Assembly: GCF_019884785.1 (NCBI RefSeq)
Contig: NZ_CP082326.1
Location: 3,775,355 to 3,839,354, forward strand
Length of the DNA: 64,000 bases
Direction: 5' to 3'
DNA from: Crassaminicella profunda
Lineage (GTDB): Bacteria; Bacillota; Clostridia; Peptostreptococcales; Thermotaleaceae
Shown piece after piece: positions 7,547-16,745 of the stretch (its first letter is position 1; each line of letters starts with the position of its first letter). The notes beneath the pieces were generated by a model that saw only the letters and a program-made list of their open reading frames with translations, had not been told where the DNA came from and did not search any database. The translations under genes and the position numbers were made by a program.

Positions 7547-8314
7547 TTAGTTCGTTTTTTCTCTTTTTTGTAATAGTATTAATAAACCTAAAACCCCCAT
7601 AAAAAGAAGGGTTGATAAGGCATTTATTTTAGGAGTAACCCCTGTTTTTGTCATAGAATAAACCTTTATAGATAAGGTATTTACTCCTGATCCTGTTGTA
7701 AAAAAGCTTACCATAAAATCATCTAATGATAATGTAAAAGCAAGTAACAAACCAGTAATAACTCCAGGCATAATTTCAGGAAGTATTACCTTAAAAAATG
7801 CTTGAAGGGGTGTTGCCCCTAAATCTAGTGCCGCCTCTTCAAGATAAGGATTTAGTTGCCTTAATTTTGGTAGTACTGCTAAAATCACATAGGGTATATT
7901 AAAGGTTATATGTGCAAGAAGAAGGGTTATAAACCCTAGTTTCATCTTTAGTACTGCAAATAAAGCTAAAAGAGAAATACCAATAACAATATCCGGATTC
8001 ATCACAGGAAGATAAGTCACATTCATAAAAATGCTTTTCCATCTTGGTTTCATTTTATGTATAGCTATAGCGCTAATGGTACCTATGATCGTTGCAATAA
8101 TTGCTGCAAGTATCGCAATGGCAAAAGTATTATAAAGGGCCTGAGCAACTGTCTGATCTCTAAATAATTCCTTATACCATTTGAAGGTAAATCCATTCCA
8201 TTTTCCTCTATACTTAGAATCATTAAAAGAATATATAATCAGCAGCAATATGGGAAGATATAAAAACATATATACAAAGAAAGCATAGCTCCTTTTTATA
8301 AGCTTTTTTACCAT
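7547..8314 (-). CDS. potC: spermidine/putrescine ABC transporter permease PotC
   Basis: A 255-residue inner-membrane permease with about six TM helices. It carries the EAA loop (EEAALDLGATPLQAFFKVILPEIMPGV) that contacts the PotA ATPase. LPILLLIIYSFNDSK near the N-terminus and SLDDFMVSFFTTG near the end are usual in PotC. It overlaps potB by 7 bases, indicating translational coupling. Confidence 0.95.
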   Translation of the reverse strand: MVKKLIKRSYAFFVYMFLYLPILLLIIYSFNDSKYRGKWNGFTFKWYKELFRDQTVAQALYNTFAIAILAAIIATIIGTISAIAIHKMKPRWKSIFMNVTYLPVMNPDIVIGISLLALFAVLKMKLGFITLLLAHITFNIPYVILAVLPKLRQLNPYLEEAALDLGATPLQAFFKVILPEIMPGVITGLLLAFTLSLDDFMVSFFTTGSGVNTLSIKVYSMTKTGVTPKINALSTLLFMGVLGLLILLQKREKTN

Positions 8315-9144
8315 AAGCCTCCCCCTTCCTCATCTTGATATTTATGACTTACAGCCATTCCAATTAAAATAAGTACCATCATAATCATAGAAATTGCTGA
8401 ACCGAACTGCCAATTTCTTGCGAACAAAAATTGATTCTGTATCAAATTTCCAAGAAGGATTGTTTGTCCTCCTCCTAATAAATCAGATATAACAAAAGTA
8501 CTTACTGCTGGCATAAACACCATAATAAGCCCTGATACAACCCCTGGTATACTTAAAGGAAAAACAACCTTCATAAAAACTTCCCTAGATGTAGCCCCCA
8601 AATCCATTGCTGCTTCTATCAAACTTTCATCAATTTTAACAAGAACAGAATAAATAGGAAGCACCATAAATGGAAGAAAATTATAAACCATTCCTAATAC
8701 CACCGCTCCCGCATTATATAAAAGTCCTAAAGGCTCATCAATAATACCAAGTCCTATCAAAAACTGATTAATAATCCCTTGATCCCTAAGTAAAATCATC
8801 CATGCATATGTACGTAATAGAAAATTGGTCCAGAGAGGAACAATAAACAACATAATCAATATATTTCTTCTTTTTAGAGGACTTTTAGCAATGATCATTG
8901 CCATAGGATAAGCAATGATCAAACAAATGATTGTACTAATAGCTGCAAGAATCATAGATCTCCATAATACATTTAAGTAAATAGGTTCCATGAATGTTTT
9001 ATAATTATTTAAAGTAAATTCATAAACAATCCTCCCATAAGGAGAACGCTTGCAGAAACTATATACTAATATAATCATAATAGGTGCAATACTAAATATA
9101 AGCGACCATAGTGCATAAGGTATAGAAAGATATTTCTTTTTCAT
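8308..9144 (-). CDS. potB: spermidine/putrescine ABC transporter permease PotB
   Basis: A 278-residue permease with six TM helices and an EAA loop (IEAAMDLGATSREVFMKVVFPLSIPGV). It includes the PotB-type segment LWTNFLLRTYAWMILLRDQGIIN. It forms the channel together with PotC and lies 2 bases downstream of potA. The length is normal. Confidence 0.95.
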   Translation of the reverse strand: MKKKYLSIPYALWSLIFSIAPIMIILVYSFCKRSPYGRIVYEFTLNNYKTFMEPIYLNVLWRSMILAAISTIICLIIAYPMAMIIAKSPLKRRNILIMLFIVPLWTNFLLRTYAWMILLRDQGIINQFLIGLGIIDEPLGLLYNAGAVVLGMVYNFLPFMVLPIYSVLVKIDESLIEAAMDLGATSREVFMKVVFPLSIPGVVSGLIMVFMPAVSTFVISDLLGGGQTILLGNLIQNQFLFARNWQFGSAISMIMMVLILIGMAVSHKYQDEEGGGLW

Positions 9145-9146
9145 TC

Positions 9147-10190
9147 CTACACCACCTTTTTCATAATATGTATGGCATCAGGAATAATTTGAAGACCTAC
9201 AGATTCTTCAAATTTAGGCATATATATACTATGAATCATCCACTTAAATCCACTTTCGTCTTGAACCTCTATTTCATAATGAACACCCTTGAATATAACC
9301 GAAGTAACTTTTCCTTTGATCATACCCTTATGACTCTCTACTATTTCTATATCCTCAGGTCTTACTAAAACATCTACATCCTCATTTAAATCAAATCCTT
9401 TATCTACACAAGGAAGGATCTTGTCCTCTATTTTTACACAAAAATCTTCTAACATATAGCCATCTAGTATATTTCCTTCTCCAATAAAATCTGCCACAAA
9501 TCGGTTAATAGGTTCATCATAAATATCCTGAGGCTTTCCAATTTGTTGAATCTCCCCTTCACTCATAACCACTACACGATCAGACATGGTAAGGGCTTCT
9601 TCTTGGTCATGGGTTACATAAATAAAAGTAATACCTACTCTTTGTTGAATCTTCTTTAATTCTATTTGCATCTCTTTTCTTAGCTTTAAATCTAAAGCGC
9701 CTAGAGGTTCATCTAAAAGGAGCACCTTTGGCTCATTTACAAGAGCTCTTGCAATAGCAATCCTTTGCTGTTGTCCACCACTTAAAGAGTTAATCTTTCT
9801 ATTTTCGAAACCTTTTAGATTCACTAACTTCAACATTGCTTTCACTTTTTCTTCTATTAACAATTTATCTATCTTTTTTATTTTCAAACCAAAAGCTATA
9901 TTTTCAAAAACATTCAAATGGGGAAATAACGCATACTTTTGAAATACTGTATTGATTTGTCTTTTAAAAGGAGGGATTTCATTTATTTTATTTCCTTCAA
10001 AATAAACATTTCCTGTCGTTGCATATTCAAATCCTCCAATAATTCTAAGGGTTGTTGTTTTCCCACAACCACTAGGACCTAAAAGGGTCACAAATTCTTT
10101 AGGTTTTATGCTTAAATCAATATTACACAAAACTTCTTTATCTCCAAATATTTTTGAAACGTTTTTTAATTCAACAATGTAATCCTTCAT
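9147..10190 (-). CDS. potA: spermidine/putrescine ABC transporter ATP-binding protein
   Basis: This 347-residue ABC ATPase drives polyamine import. Walker [10 protein letters not shown] lies near residue 40, the Q-loop in [14 protein letters not shown], the signature [15 protein letters not shown], Walker [13 protein letters not shown] and the switch His in [14 protein letters not shown]. Residues after about 240 form a TOBE-type regulatory domain. It is the first gene of the operon, driven by a consensus sigma-A promoter with a 5' leader of roughly 100 bases. No dedicated repressor gene is adjacent. Confidence 0.95.
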   Translation of the reverse strand: MKDYIVELKNVSKIFGDKEVLCNIDLSIKPKEFVTLLGPSGCGKTTTLRIIGGFEYATTGNVYFEGNKINEIPPFKRQINTVFQKYALFPHLNVFENIAFGLKIKKIDKLLIEEKVKAMLKLVNLKGFENRKINSLSGGQQQRIAIARALVNEPKVLLLDEPLGALDLKLRKEMQIELKKIQQRVGITFIYVTHDQEEALTMSDRVVVMSEGEIQQIGKPQDIYDEPINRFVADFIGEGNILDGYMLEDFCVKIEDKILPCVDKGFDLNEDVDVLVRPEDIEIVESHKGMIKGKVTSVIFKGVHYEIEVQDESGFKWMIHSIYMPKFEESVGLQIIPDAIHIMKKVV

Positions 10191-10303
10191 TCTTATAGCC
10201 CTCCCCCTTCATGATAACATTAATCCTATGCTTATTTCTATAATTAACATGAAAAATATTTAGTATTTGTAACCTTAAAGTTTATTAAAACTAAAACCAG
10301 TTT

Positions 10304-10332
10304 ATTATATTTTTTTTGAAGCAATTTGTCAA
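10304..10332 (-). promoter_or_regulatory. consensus sigma-A promoter of potABCD
   Basis: Minus strand: TTGACA (10327-10332), a 17-base spacer, TATAAT (10304-10309), both boxes perfect. The rest of this 390-base divergent region shows only AT-rich sequence and imperfect palindromes near 10467-10494. Confidence 0.9.
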
Positions 10333-10528
10333 TAAGATTACGCATATATTGTCTATATAGCTATTATTTTTTCGATTTTTTTATCCATCTAGTTTCCTAA
10401 ACAAAATCTTTATGGGTATTTCCTTATAGTTTTCAATAAACTCCCTTTACTAAAAAATTATAGTTTGTACTATTTAAAGGTTAAATTATAGTACCTAAAT
10501 AAATCTTTTTGAATACTATGTACTAGAA

Positions 10529-10550
10529 GTAATCCAAAAGTTTGGATTAC
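10529..10550. repeat. perfect 10-bp palindrome upstream of the spore coat gene
   Basis: GTAATCCAAA (10529-10538), two bases, then TTTGGATTAC (10541-10550). It sits 19 bases upstream of the ribosome site of the next gene, so it could be an operator or a leader hairpin. Confidence 0.7.
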
Positions 10551-10582
10551 CTCTAAAATCAATCTATCAGGAGATGATAATT

Positions 10583-11416
10583 ATGGCTTGGAATAAGTAT
10601 AATGACTCACAAAATTTAAATGCTACTTGTAAGGCAATCCCTGTAGAAGTATCTTCTACTACCCCTTCATGTGAAGTATGCCCTCCAACAGCTTGTGTTG
10701 ATATTAGTACAGGATGCACTGATGACTGTATTAACACGCCTACTGATATAGAAGCATTAAGAACTGGAGCTGTAGCAAAAATACCTGTAGTTCTAGCAGA
10801 ACTAACTCTACAGATTAATGTTGATACCATCATTACTCTTCCAGAACCTGCTTTAGAAATAAAGAACATTAAGAAGAGAATAAAAATTACTCAATGTCTT
10901 CTTCTACAAGACACCAACATGCTCTTTGTAAAAGGTTTTGTTCGTAAGAACATTGATTATTCTACACGTAAATGCTCAAACTATGTGGGTGTATGTGGAG
11001 ATATCAAGCATTGTACTGTAGATATTCCATTTAGCTGTACAACACCTGTAACCTTCAATGGCATTGCACCACTTCCTATCGTTCCTAACACTTCTAAAGA
11101 ATTCCAATTCTTTAAGGAACAAGAACTAGATGGTTGTCAATTTGCAGAAAAAGATAAATTATTATCTGGTGATTTTAGCGAATACAACCAAACAAGTACA
11201 GAATACTTTAATGAACTTCCTTATTGTGAATTAATAAAAAGTAAGATTGTTGAATATGATGAGCATCTTTGTTCTAAAAAACCATGTGATCCTATTCCTT
11301 TCGAAGAAAAAGAATTTAAAAAGCTTGAAGAAAAAATGGTTATTTACCTTACTTTGAAACTTTTACAAAAACGTCAAGTGGCAATTGGTTCTGTACATGG
11401 CGGACATGATTGCTAA
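10583..11416 (+). CDS. cysteine-rich spore coat/exosporium protein, CsxC-like
   Basis: A 277-residue cysteine-rich protein without a signal peptide or TM segment. An N-terminal Cys-rich tail (CEVCPPTACVDISTGCTDDC) is followed by a domain with AELTLQINVDTIITLPEPALEIKNIKKRIKITQC and FVRKNIDYSTRKC...CGDIKHCTVDIPF. This pattern is found in clostridial spore-surface proteins of the CsxC/DUF3794-like type. About 18 Cys would allow disulfide cross-linking in the coat or exosporium, and expression in the mother cell is inferred. The start is the ATG at 10583, since AGGAG (10569-10573) is 9 bases upstream of it, whereas the earlier ATG at 10574 abuts the ribosome site. I saw no clear sigma-E or sigma-K promoter. 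Confidence 0.75.
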   Translation: MAWNKYNDSQNLNATCKAIPVEVSSTTPSCEVCPPTACVDISTGCTDDCINTPTDIEALRTGAVAKIPVVLAELTLQINVDTIITLPEPALEIKNIKKRIKITQCLLLQDTNMLFVKGFVRKNIDYSTRKCSNYVGVCGDIKHCTVDIPFSCTTPVTFNGIAPLPIVPNTSKEFQFFKEQELDGCQFAEKDKLLSGDFSEYNQTSTEYFNELPYCELIKSKIVEYDEHLCSKKPCDPIPFEEKEFKKLEEKMVIYLTLKLLQKRQVAIGSVHGGHDC

Positions 11417-11453
11417 AAATTATGAGCACCTAGATTTAATCTAGGTGCTCATA
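11414..11453. terminator. 15-bp terminator hairpin overlapping the truA 3' end
   Basis: Arms 11421-11435 and 11439-11453 are perfectly complementary. The three-base loop is the truA stop codon (TAA on the minus strand), and ATTTTTAG follows for truA. The same hairpin ends the plus-strand spore coat transcript, though with no T-run in that direction. Confidence 0.85.
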
Positions 11454-12185
11454 GTCTACTTCATATAAAAATAATCCCCTTGCTGGTGCAGTAGGCCCTG
11501 CATTTTTTCTTACCTTTGATGCTATCATTTCTTTCACATCTTCTGGTTTTCTTTTTCCCTGTCCGATTTCAATGAGTGTCCCTACCATAATCCGTACCAT
11601 ATTATGTAAAAAACCATTTCCATGAAACAATATATGTATTTCATTTCCTTCTCTTGTAATATCAATATTATATATTTGTCTTACCATTGACTTTTTCTTT
11701 GATTTCTTAGAACAAAAAGCCTCAAAATCATGCTCTCCAATAAAATAACTTGCACCTTTTTTCATAGCTTCCAACTTCAATGACTGCTGAATATCATAAG
11801 TATATTTTCTATTAAAGACAGCTGGAATCTTACCCGTCCATATTTTGTATAAGTATTTTTTAGATTTTGCATTGTATCTTGCATGAAATCGATCATCTAC
11901 TTCTTCTACCTTTTTTATAACAATATCCTTTGGAAGATATTCATTACAATAATCTCTTATTTCTTCTATATTCATATTTGTATTTGTCTTAAAATTTGCA
12001 ATTTGACCTAGTGCATGCACCCCTGCATCGGTTCTGCCCGAACCAATAATTTCTACCTTTCTATTTGTCATACGAGAAATCACAGATTCAAGTTTGCCTT
12101 GAATGGTATTTTCCGTATTCCCAAGTCTTTGCCACCCGTTATATTTACTTCCGTCATATTCTATGGTTAACTTGATATTCCTCAA
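11436..12185 (-). CDS. truA: tRNA pseudouridine synthase A
   Basis: A 249-residue enzyme that isomerises uridines 38-40 in the tRNA anticodon arm. The catalytic Asp lies in GSGRTDAGVHALGQ, preceded by YDGSKYNGWQ. The later RMVGTLIEIGQG segment is also typical. Translation appears to start at TTG (12183-12185), because GAGAGGAG is placed about 10 bases upstream and the homologous N-terminus begins there (MRNIKLTIEYDG). The small membrane-protein gene upstream ends 6 bases before the start, so the two are probably coupled. Confidence 0.95.
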   Translation of the reverse strand: MRNIKLTIEYDGSKYNGWQRLGNTENTIQGKLESVISRMTNRKVEIIGSGRTDAGVHALGQIANFKTNTNMNIEEIRDYCNEYLPKDIVIKKVEEVDDRFHARYNAKSKKYLYKIWTGKIPAVFNRKYTYDIQQSLKLEAMKKGASYFIGEHDFEAFCSKKSKKKSMVRQIYNIDITREGNEIHILFHGNGFLHNMVRIMVGTLIEIGQGKRKPEDVKEMIASKVRKNAGPTAPARGLFLYEVDYEHLD

Positions 12186-12191
12186 AATTGA

Positions 12192-12368
12192 TTACTCCTC
12201 TCTTTTTAATGCCATCTTTTTTTCTATCTCATTTCCTATAGCATATCCTATGGCCCCTCCAACAATATATCCTACCACAAAATTCGAAAACATTGTGAAA
12301 AAGAAGCCAATAAATCCTCCTATTAAAAGAAAATTCATTTTTATATTCTTCTTGATCCACTCAACCAT
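12192..12368 (-). CDS. small two-TM membrane protein of unknown function
   Basis: A 58-residue protein that begins MVEWIKKNIKMNFLLIGGFIG. Residues 12-35 and 37-46 are hydrophobic and glycine-rich (VVGYIVGGAIGYAIGNE), and the tail is charged (EKKMALKREE). A G-rich ribosome site precedes the ATG. The glycine-zipper-like segment recalls small membrane-inserting proteins, but I cannot assign a family. It lies directly upstream of truA on the same strand. Confidence 0.6.
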   Translation of the reverse strand: MVEWIKKNIKMNFLLIGGFIGFFFTMFSNFVVGYIVGGAIGYAIGNEIEKKMALKREE

Positions 12369-12542
12369 CCCGCCATCCCCCCATGAAGTATTTTAACTTA
12401 TTATTTATTTTACTTCTTTACCATGCTGTATATTCAATATATTCTACATTTTCTGTCAATTCCCTTCACTGCTTTTTCTTCCTTTTATAGCGTATATTAA
12501 CGATCAAAATCACTCATCATATTTACAGATTGATTTATATTC

Positions 12543-12575
12543 AAAAAAGACATATCCTTAAATGTATATGTCTTT
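12543..12575 (-). terminator. intrinsic terminator of the blaI/blaR1-like operon
   Basis: Arms around 12547-12555 and 12566-12575 (AAGACATAT/ATATGTCTT). On the minus strand a run of six T follows. It lies 40 bases after the M56/M23 gene stop. Confidence 0.8.
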
Positions 12576-12615
12576 CTATCTATTTTACTATTCAATTCTT
12601 CAATTTAAAATGGTT

Positions 12616-13851
12616 TTATTCATTCTCAACATATTCTAAAGGATCAACTGGCTCACCTTCTTTTCTTACTTCAAAATGTAAATGTGGTCCTGTACTAAAA
12701 CCTGTAGAGCCTACCTTAGCAATTTCATCTCCCTTTTTCACCTTCGTATCCTCTTTTACTAAAAGTTCGCTGCAATGTCCATACATTGTAGCAAGCCCAT
12801 TACCATGATCAATAATGATAGCATTCCCATAGCCTCCAAGATCCCCTGCTTTTATTACTGTTCCATCAGTAGCTGCAACAATCACTTTTCCTTGAGGAGC
12901 TGCTATATCAATACCTGTATGCATCTTTACCTTATTGAATTTAGGATGTACTTTCTTTCCAAAAGTACTTGTTATCTTTTTATAATCAGGTAATGGCCAA
13001 AGCATTTCCTTTTCTTGAAGATTTTCCTTCTTATCTAATCCCTCCATTACTGTGTTTTCTTTATTTTGACTAACTTGATTAGTAATTACTTCTAAGTCAT
13101 TTTTCTGTGCATTTATTGATTCATCTGCATTTGTTAAAAATGTGCATGCTATAAAAATCAGAAAAACCCCTGATAACATTGATATTTTATATGTATTTTT
13201 CTTAAATAAAGTAATCATTTTTATCCTCCTTTTTAGCTGTGATTTTTGTGTTGAAAATCTAGCCATTCCTACAGATTGAAAACTATTTATAGTACTTTCT
13301 ACTAACGTAATCATGGTTTGCCCATAATTTCTAGATTCTGTATCCCCAATACAGGAAAGAACCATACTATCACAGGCAATCTCGCAATCCTGCCTCATTT
13401 CATAAAAACCATACCATATAATAGGATTGAACCAATGCATGATTTGTAAAAAACCTGTTATACAAAAAAGAACAATATCTTTCCTTTTAAAATGGGCTAG
13501 TTCATGAAAGATCACATGCTCTAATCCCTTTTTAGTAAGTTTTTTCTCTATATCCACAGGCAATAATATACATGGTCGCATCCATCCAAAGATAGCAGGT
13601 GTTTGTACAGCTTTTGTCTTAAATATTAACAATTCTTTATCAATCCCCATTTTCTCTTTACAACCTTTAAGAATTCTTAAAATATGTTCATCTTCACATA
13701 AGCTTCCCCTTTTTATTCTTGCCCACAATTTTACATTCATCTTTATTGTATAAAAGCCTAATAGAACTACCCCTATGATCCAAATAATCATTAATTTAAG
13801 ATAAATGCTTCCCTGTAATAAAGCTTCAATAAATGTTTCGTGGTCATTCAT
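12616..13851 (-). CDS. M56 (BlaR1-type) metallopeptidase fused to an M23 endopeptidase domain
   Basis: About 411 residues. The first half is the catalytic part of a BlaR1/MecR1-type M56 protease: TM helix 15-38, zinc motif HELAH at about 117-121, FNPIIWYGFYEMRQDCEIACD, and a further TM helix at about 225-240. The extracytoplasmic C-terminus is not a penicillin-binding sensor but an M23/LytM peptidase: HTGID (His312, Asp316), GYGNAIIIDHGNGLATMYGH, and HLHFE (391-395). It may sense or cut peptidoglycan and release BlaI repression. The N-terminal TM part of the family is encoded upstream in another frame, so this gene looks like the second piece of a broken ORF. An ATG at 13851 or a TTG at 13854 could restart translation, but the ribosome site is weak. 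Confidence 0.8.
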   Translation of the reverse strand: MNDHETFIEALLQGSIYLKLMIIWIIGVVLLGFYTIKMNVKLWARIKRGSLCEDEHILRILKGCKEKMGIDKELLIFKTKAVQTPAIFGWMRPCILLPVDIEKKLTKKGLEHVIFHELAHFKRKDIVLFCITGFLQIMHWFNPIIWYGFYEMRQDCEIACDSMVLSCIGDTESRNYGQTMITLVESTINSFQSVGMARFSTQKSQLKRRIKMITLFKKNTYKISMLSGVFLIFIACTFLTNADESINAQKNDLEVITNQVSQNKENTVMEGLDKKENLQEKEMLWPLPDYKKITSTFGKKVHPKFNKVKMHTGIDIAAPQGKVIVAATDGTVIKAGDLGGYGNAIIIDHGNGLATMYGHCSELLVKEDTKVKKGDEIAKVGSTGFSTGPHLHFEVRKEGEPVDPLEYVENE

Positions 13852-13859
13852 CAATTCAT

Positions 13860-14147
13860 CTATTTAACACCCTTTTCAAACCATCTAATAATCGTATTAG
13901 GATCATATCCTACCATATTTTTTGTGATTATATCTGTATGTTCATGAAAAGCAAATAGATTAAAAAAACTCATTGAACTTTGGGGTGCAAAGGGTATTAA
14001 TAGTCTTATGACTACCAAAAACCATATGTAGTAATGCCATCTTGCTCCTAATTTATTTCTCCATATATATTTCAGAAGAAGAATACATCCTATTAAAATA
14101 CTTCCTTTAATAGAAGTACTGATTAACCATTTAAAAAGTATCTCCAT
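13860..14147 (-). CDS. N-terminal membrane fragment of a BlaR1-type M56 protein
   Basis: This 95-residue piece (MEILFKWLIS... to FEKGVK) matches the start of M56/BlaR1 proteins: a TM helix (about residues 8-29), RNKLGARWHYYIWFLVVIRLLIPFAP, then the usual loop SMSFFNLF. The stop TAG at 13860-13862 comes where family members run on into the next TM helix, and that continuation is found in the -1 frame from about 13854. It is therefore probably the 5' part of a gene split by a one-base indel, or less likely a coupled two-subunit arrangement. The start at 14147 is chosen because GTGAGGT precedes that ATG. It overlaps the 3' end of blaI only if an upstream ATG at 14174 is used. Confidence 0.65.
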   Translation of the reverse strand: MEILFKWLISTSIKGSILIGCILLLKYIWRNKLGARWHYYIWFLVVIRLLIPFAPQSSMSFFNLFAFHEHTDIITKNMVGYDPNTIIRWFEKGVK

Positions 14148-14157
14148 TTTACGTACC

Positions 14158-14529
14158 TCACTTTTTCTCATCAAGCATACGTCTTAACTCTTCAATATCC
14201 CCTTGAGATAGATCCTCTATTTCTAAAAAGTTTGCAATCATCATTTTTAATCCTCCACCATATACACGCTTTAAAAAAGACTTACTCTCTGCTTTCACGC
14301 AAACATCTTCTGTTACTAATGGATAGTAATTATAGGTTCGATTGTTTTTTTTAAAACCAACAGCTTCTTTTTTTACTAATCGGCTCACCAGTGTTTTTAT
14401 AGTAGTAGGTCTCCAATCAGTTGTTTTTTTCAAAGTATCAATAATTTCATTGGCTGTAACAGGGGATTTTTCCCAAAGAACTTGCATCACTTTCCACTCT
14501 GAATCAGATATTCGTGGCATTTCCTTCAT
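14158..14529 (-). CDS. BlaI/MecI/CopY-family repressor
   Basis: A 123-residue winged-helix repressor: PRISDSEWKVMQVLWEKSPVTANEIIDTLKKTTDWRPTTIKTLVSRLVKK is the BlaI DNA-binding domain, and the C-terminus (IEDLSQGDIEELRRMLDEKK) is the helical dimerisation part. BlaI proteins are inactivated by proteolysis triggered by the M56 membrane protease encoded just downstream. A very good GGAGGTGA ribosome site lies upstream. Two TACA-N2-TGTA operators overlap its promoter, which indicates autoregulation. Confidence 0.93.
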   Translation of the reverse strand: MKEMPRISDSEWKVMQVLWEKSPVTANEIIDTLKKTTDWRPTTIKTLVSRLVKKEAVGFKKNNRTYNYYPLVTEDVCVKAESKSFLKRVYGGGLKMMIANFLEIEDLSQGDIEELRRMLDEKK

Positions 14530-14546
14530 GGTCTCACCTCCTTTAG

Positions 14547-14584
14547 ACTACAAGTGTAGTTCATATTCAGATTACACTTGTAGT
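14547..14584 (-). promoter_or_regulatory. two BlaI-type operators
   Basis: TACAAGTGTA (14549-14558) and TACACTTGTA (14573-14582) are each TACA-N2-TGTA palindromes, the core of BlaI/MecI boxes, with centres 24 bases apart. They overlap the -10 box and transcription start of blaI. Confidence 0.85.
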
Positions 14585-14597
14585 TGAACTTTGTCAA
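14569..14597 (-). promoter_or_regulatory. blaI promoter
   Basis: Minus strand: TTGACA (14592-14597), a 17-base spacer, TAATCT (14569-14574). The -10 overlaps the second operator. Confidence 0.7.
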
Positions 14598-14618
14598 TAG
14601 ATTTTTATAATATTTCAT

Positions 14619-14690
14619 AAAAAAAGAGAATTCTTTTTTTTATAATATCCTTGACATGAGGTTCATTAAAAAAAAGGATTCTCTTTTTTA
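14619..14690 (-). terminator. intrinsic terminator of the chemoreceptor gene
   Basis: Long AT-rich hairpin: left arm near 14619-14641 and right arm near 14666-14690, about 22 bp with one mismatch, ending in T-runs on both strands. It lies just after the chemoreceptor stop. Confidence 0.75.
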
Positions 14691-14701
14691 TTTTTTATAG
14701 C

Positions 14702-16696
14702 TTATATTTTGAATCTAGTAATTTCTTGTTGAAGTTCTTGCGCTAATTCAGCTAATCCTTCACTTGCATGAGCAACTTCATTCATAGAGGCAGTCTGTTG
14801 CTGTGCTGCTGCTGCTCCTTCTTCTGTACTTGCTGCATTCTGCTGCGCAATGGCTGATAGATTTTGAATAATATCTAAAAGTTCCTGTTTATTTTTCTCC
14901 ATATCTTTTCCAGAACGATTTAATGCTATGATATTTTTTTCTGACAATCTGATAGCCTGTGCAATTTCTCCATATTTGCTTTCTGTGTTTTTTACACTTC
15001 TAGCTTGTTCATTCATTAATTCTAAAACCTTTTTAACCGTCTCTACTGAAATATTTGAATTACTTTGTAATTTATTCACCGCTTTATCAATAACTTTTGT
15101 AGAATGGGTAGATTGTTCAGATAATTTTCTAATTTCATCTGCCACAACAGCAAAACCTCTTCCATGTTCTCCTGCTCTTGCAGCTTCAATAGCCGCATTT
15201 AGTGCCAATAAATTTGTCTGTTCTGCTATAGATGCAATCATCTGACTAGCTTGTCCAATATCTTCAGCACTTTCATTGGTTCTTAAAATATTCTCATGTA
15301 CATCCTTAATGGCATTGCTACTTTCATCTGTTTTGTCATCTAACTCATTGATAATTTCTAAACCATCCTTCACTAATTGATTTATTTTTTCAGATTCATC
15401 ATTGAGTTCTTTTAAATGATCTTGATTTTTTTCAATCACATTCCCTAACTCAAGTACCTGATTGGCACCATTTTCTGTATCCTTTGCTTGGTCTGTAGCA
15501 CCTCTAGCAATTTCTTCAACAGTTTTAGCAATTTCTTCTGATGCTTTCATAGATTGTTCAGCTGTAGCAGCTAATTCCTCTGATGAAGCAGCTACTTGCT
15601 GAGAAGATTCAATCATATTTCCTATAAGATTCCTAAAATTTTTCATCATCTCCTCAAAAGCTTTTCCTAATTGTCCTATTTCATCTTTCTTTTTTAAAAT
15701 TGAATGACTTACATCCTCTGTAAAATCACCTTCTGCTATTTGCTTTGCGTGATTTGTAGCTAAAATAATCGGTGCAGCTATTTGTCTTCCTATGAAATAA
15801 GCAAATCCTATAGATATAATTAAAACAATAAAGGTTGAAATCGATATAGCTCTTTTCATTGTGTTTAAATCAACTAACATTTCAGAAACATAAGAAGTAA
15901 CACCAACCGCCCAAACGGTTCCTTCTATAGGTGCATAACCCATAATTTTATCTTGTCCTTGGAAATAATATTTTCCTGTTCCAGATTGCCCATCTATCAT
16001 TTGTTCGGTCAATGTAGCTAATACCTTATGTTTTTCATCACTTTTAACAGCTTGTAATAAATTATACTGTTCTTTTACTAAATCTCTATTTTTATGTCCT
16101 ATGATGGTACCTTTATCATCTATTACATAAGCAAATCCACTTGTTCCAATCGTAATATCCTCTATTAATTGACTCAAATTATCTCCATCTCGAATAGCCA
16201 CTAATGCGCCTATTATTTTTCCATTATTCTTTATAGGCGTTGCAACAGGAATAATAATAGCTCCATCTGCTTTACTTATAGTTAAATCAGATATAAGGGT
16301 TTCACCCTTTAAAGCTTTTTGAACATACCCCCTATTGCTTAGATCGTAAGTCTTTCCATCTGTAGCTATTGTTCGCCCATTCAAATCTACAAGATGCATC
16401 CTTAAATGACCACTTCTTTCTACTTCTTCTTTTAGTGCTTGTATTTTATCTTCTAGTGGATTATTTGGATTCGTAATTCGCGTTCTAGCTGCTACTACCT
16501 TTAACTTTTCTAATTGGATATCACACCTTGCTTTAATGACTTTTGAAGATTCTTTTGCAATTGTTTCTAAATTCCTTTCAACACTATTTATTAAAGCACT
16601 TGATGATTGAAAAAAAGAAGTAACACCTAAAACTCCACACACAATCATTAATATAATTGAAAAATATATAACTATTTTTGTTTTGAGACTTTGCAT
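14702..16696 (-). CDS. methyl-accepting chemotaxis protein with double-Cache sensor
   Basis: A 664-residue transmembrane chemoreceptor. TM1 spans about residues 8-30. A dCache-type extracellular domain follows ([33 protein letters not shown]... [22 protein letters not shown]). TM2 is near 282-303, then a HAMP domain and the cytoplasmic signalling domain with the conserved hairpin tip [38 protein letters not shown]. Such proteins control CheA through CheW at the cell pole. dCache domains commonly bind amino acids, but the ligand cannot be told here. AAAAGGAGG precedes the ATG. Confidence 0.93.
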   Translation of the reverse strand: MQSLKTKIVIYFSIILMIVCGVLGVTSFFQSSSALINSVERNLETIAKESSKVIKARCDIQLEKLKVVAARTRITNPNNPLEDKIQALKEEVERSGHLRMHLVDLNGRTIATDGKTYDLSNRGYVQKALKGETLISDLTISKADGAIIIPVATPIKNNGKIIGALVAIRDGDNLSQLIEDITIGTSGFAYVIDDKGTIIGHKNRDLVKEQYNLLQAVKSDEKHKVLATLTEQMIDGQSGTGKYYFQGQDKIMGYAPIEGTVWAVGVTSYVSEMLVDLNTMKRAISISTFIVLIISIGFAYFIGRQIAAPIILATNHAKQIAEGDFTEDVSHSILKKKDEIGQLGKAFEEMMKNFRNLIGNMIESSQQVAASSEELAATAEQSMKASEEIAKTVEEIARGATDQAKDTENGANQVLELGNVIEKNQDHLKELNDESEKINQLVKDGLEIINELDDKTDESSNAIKDVHENILRTNESAEDIGQASQMIASIAEQTNLLALNAAIEAARAGEHGRGFAVVADEIRKLSEQSTHSTKVIDKAVNKLQSNSNISVETVKKVLELMNEQARSVKNTESKYGEIAQAIRLSEKNIIALNRSGKDMEKNKQELLDIIQNLSAIAQQNAASTEEGAAAAQQQTASMNEVAHASEGLAELAQELQQEITRFKI

Positions 16697-16745
16697 TTTT
16701 TTGCCTCCTTTTTCTTTTGTAGTTTATATGCTCTTCCCTCCTTTA

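Noticed and set aside
12103-12396. Plus-strand open frame across the truA 5' end
   Set aside because: It is antisense to truA and to the small membrane-protein gene, has no ribosome site and encodes a low-complexity hydrophobic string.
13845-13875. Programmed -1 frameshift joining the two M56 pieces
   Set aside because: The sequence around GTTAAATAG has no X-XXY-YYZ slippery heptamer and no obvious downstream pseudoknot; an ordinary indel is simpler.
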